Assembly: GCA_945957245.1 (NCBI GenBank)
Contig: CAMFLD010000168.1
Span: 1-6,484, forward strand
Direction of reading: 5' to 3'
Origin: an uncultured Flavobacterium sp.
Lineage (GTDB): Bacteria > Bacteroidota > Bacteroidia > Flavobacteriales > Flavobacteriaceae
DNA: 6,484 bases
The notes below the pieces were generated by a model. That model did no database searches, was not told the origin of the DNA, and worked only from the letters and a program-made list of their open reading frames with translations. The translations under genes were made by a program, and so were the position numbers. Positions 5,941 to 6,484 of this stretch are shown in pieces; position 1 is the first letter of the stretch; each line of letters opens with the position of its first letter.

Positions 5941-6438
5941 TTATCCTCTCTTCCCTATCTCAATAATTTCGAGATTCTGAATTTTATCTCCATCTATTTC
6001 AAAACGGAGCATTGTCCGCACCTGATGGAAACCATGAATTCCACAAGCTCCCGGATTCATGTGCAACAGCCCAAGCTTTTTGTCAAACTGCACTTTTAAA
6101 ATGTGCGAATGCCCACAGATAAATAGTTTTGGAGGGTTGTTTTCAATTTCGGCACGGATGCTTTGATTATATTTTCCGGGATAACCGCCAATATGCGTAA
6201 TCCAAACATCTACGCCTTCACACATAAACCTATTGTTCAGCGGAAATTCTAAACGGGCTTTATCATCATCAATATTGCCATAAACTGCCTTAAGAGGTTT
6301 AAGCTTTTTAATTGCATCGGTTACAGTCAGGTCGCCAATATCACCGGCATGCCACACTTCATCTGTCTGACGGACATATTTTAAAATAGTTTCATCAATA
6401 TGGCTGTGGGTATCCGAAAGCAAAAGGATTTTTTTCAT
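5941..6438 (-). CDS. Metallophosphoesterase, YfcE/MJ0936 family
   Basis: A 165-aa cytoplasmic calcineurin-like phosphoesterase. Metal-binding and catalytic residues are present in order: SDTHSH (Asp9, His11), GDIGD (Asp33), GNIDDD (Asn55), THIGG (His82) and GHSH (His110, His112), followed by MNPGA. This is the complete set for the family and the length matches its small single-domain members. Such enzymes hydrolyse phosphodiesters with a pair of divalent metals (often Mn2+). Activity has been shown mainly on artificial substrates, and the natural substrate is generally unknown. The start MKKILLLSDTHSH at 6438 is the usual one for the family. It is transcribed from the right-hand edge, convergent with the exported-protein gene, and no strong terminator lies in the 4-nt gap. 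Confidence 0.92.
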   Translation of the reverse strand: MKKILLLSDTHSHIDETILKYVRQTDEVWHAGDIGDLTVTDAIKKLKPLKAVYGNIDDDKARLEFPLNNRFMCEGVDVWITHIGGYPGKYNQSIRAEIENNPPKLFICGHSHILKVQFDKKLGLLHMNPGACGIHGFHQVRTMLRFEIDGDKIQNLEIIEIGKRG

Positions 6439-6455
6439 AAATAATAGGCTTAATG

Positions 6456-6463
6456 CAAAGTTA
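6456..6463 (-). promoter_or_regulatory. -7 promoter element (TAACTTTG) for the metallophosphoesterase gene
   Basis: On the - strand, TAACTTTG is an exact TAnnTTTG match 17 nt before ATG 6438, giving a leader of about 12 nt. The matching -33 TTG would fall at or just beyond the window edge, so it cannot be checked here. Confidence 0.5.
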
Positions 6464-6484
6464 CAAAGAAAGGAAGTTTTATAC

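Noticed and set aside
5935..5950. Hairpin GAGAG-N6-CTCTC across the convergent stops at 5936 and 5941 as a terminator.
   Set aside because: The stem is only 5 bp and neither strand has a T tract after it.

Overview
The window looks like chromosomal DNA from a member of the Flavobacteriaceae (Bacteroidota), probably Flavobacterium or a close relative. Three things suggest this. There are -7 promoter elements of the TAnnTTTG type ahead of three genes. One secreted protein ends in a type IX secretion (T9SS) type A sorting domain. The translation leaders are A-rich with little Shine-Dalgarno sequence. No RNA gene, CRISPR array, transposase or integrase was recognised.

Bases 1-3424 hold the end of a fatty acid beta-oxidation operon on the + strand: a thiolase whose first few codons lie outside the window, then a long (596 aa) acyl-CoA dehydrogenase, closed by a terminator hairpin at about 3397-3424. 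The two enzymes catalyse the last and first steps of the beta-oxidation spiral. They are separated by a 431-bp cassette (1138-1568) that has no obvious metabolic link to them. It holds a four-helix-bundle gene of the 23S rRNA intervening-sequence protein (S23/IVP) family, bounded by 32-nt inverted repeats built from degenerate heptanucleotides. The gene has one in-frame TAA at codon 86, after which the family-like sequence continues in the same frame, so it appears to be a recent nonsense mutant. The arms would form a long stem in the shared mRNA, an arrangement similar to the intervening sequences inserted in some 23S rRNA genes. This is the most interesting item in the window.

Bases 3425-5086 (- strand) encode a secreted phospholipase D-superfamily protein with a signal peptide, two HKD motifs and a C-terminal T9SS sorting domain. 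It converges on the fad operon. Bases 5087-5299 are a divergent intergenic region with its promoter, a short dyad and the leader of a small membrane protein.

Bases 5300-5936 (+ strand) hold a 52-aa single-pass membrane protein with an acidic tail, then a 139-aa exported protein of unknown function with its own promoter. Bases 5941-6438 (- strand) encode a YfcE/MJ0936-type metallophosphoesterase, with a TAnnTTTG promoter at the right edge of the window. These right-hand genes appear to be separate transcription units and show no evident shared pathway.
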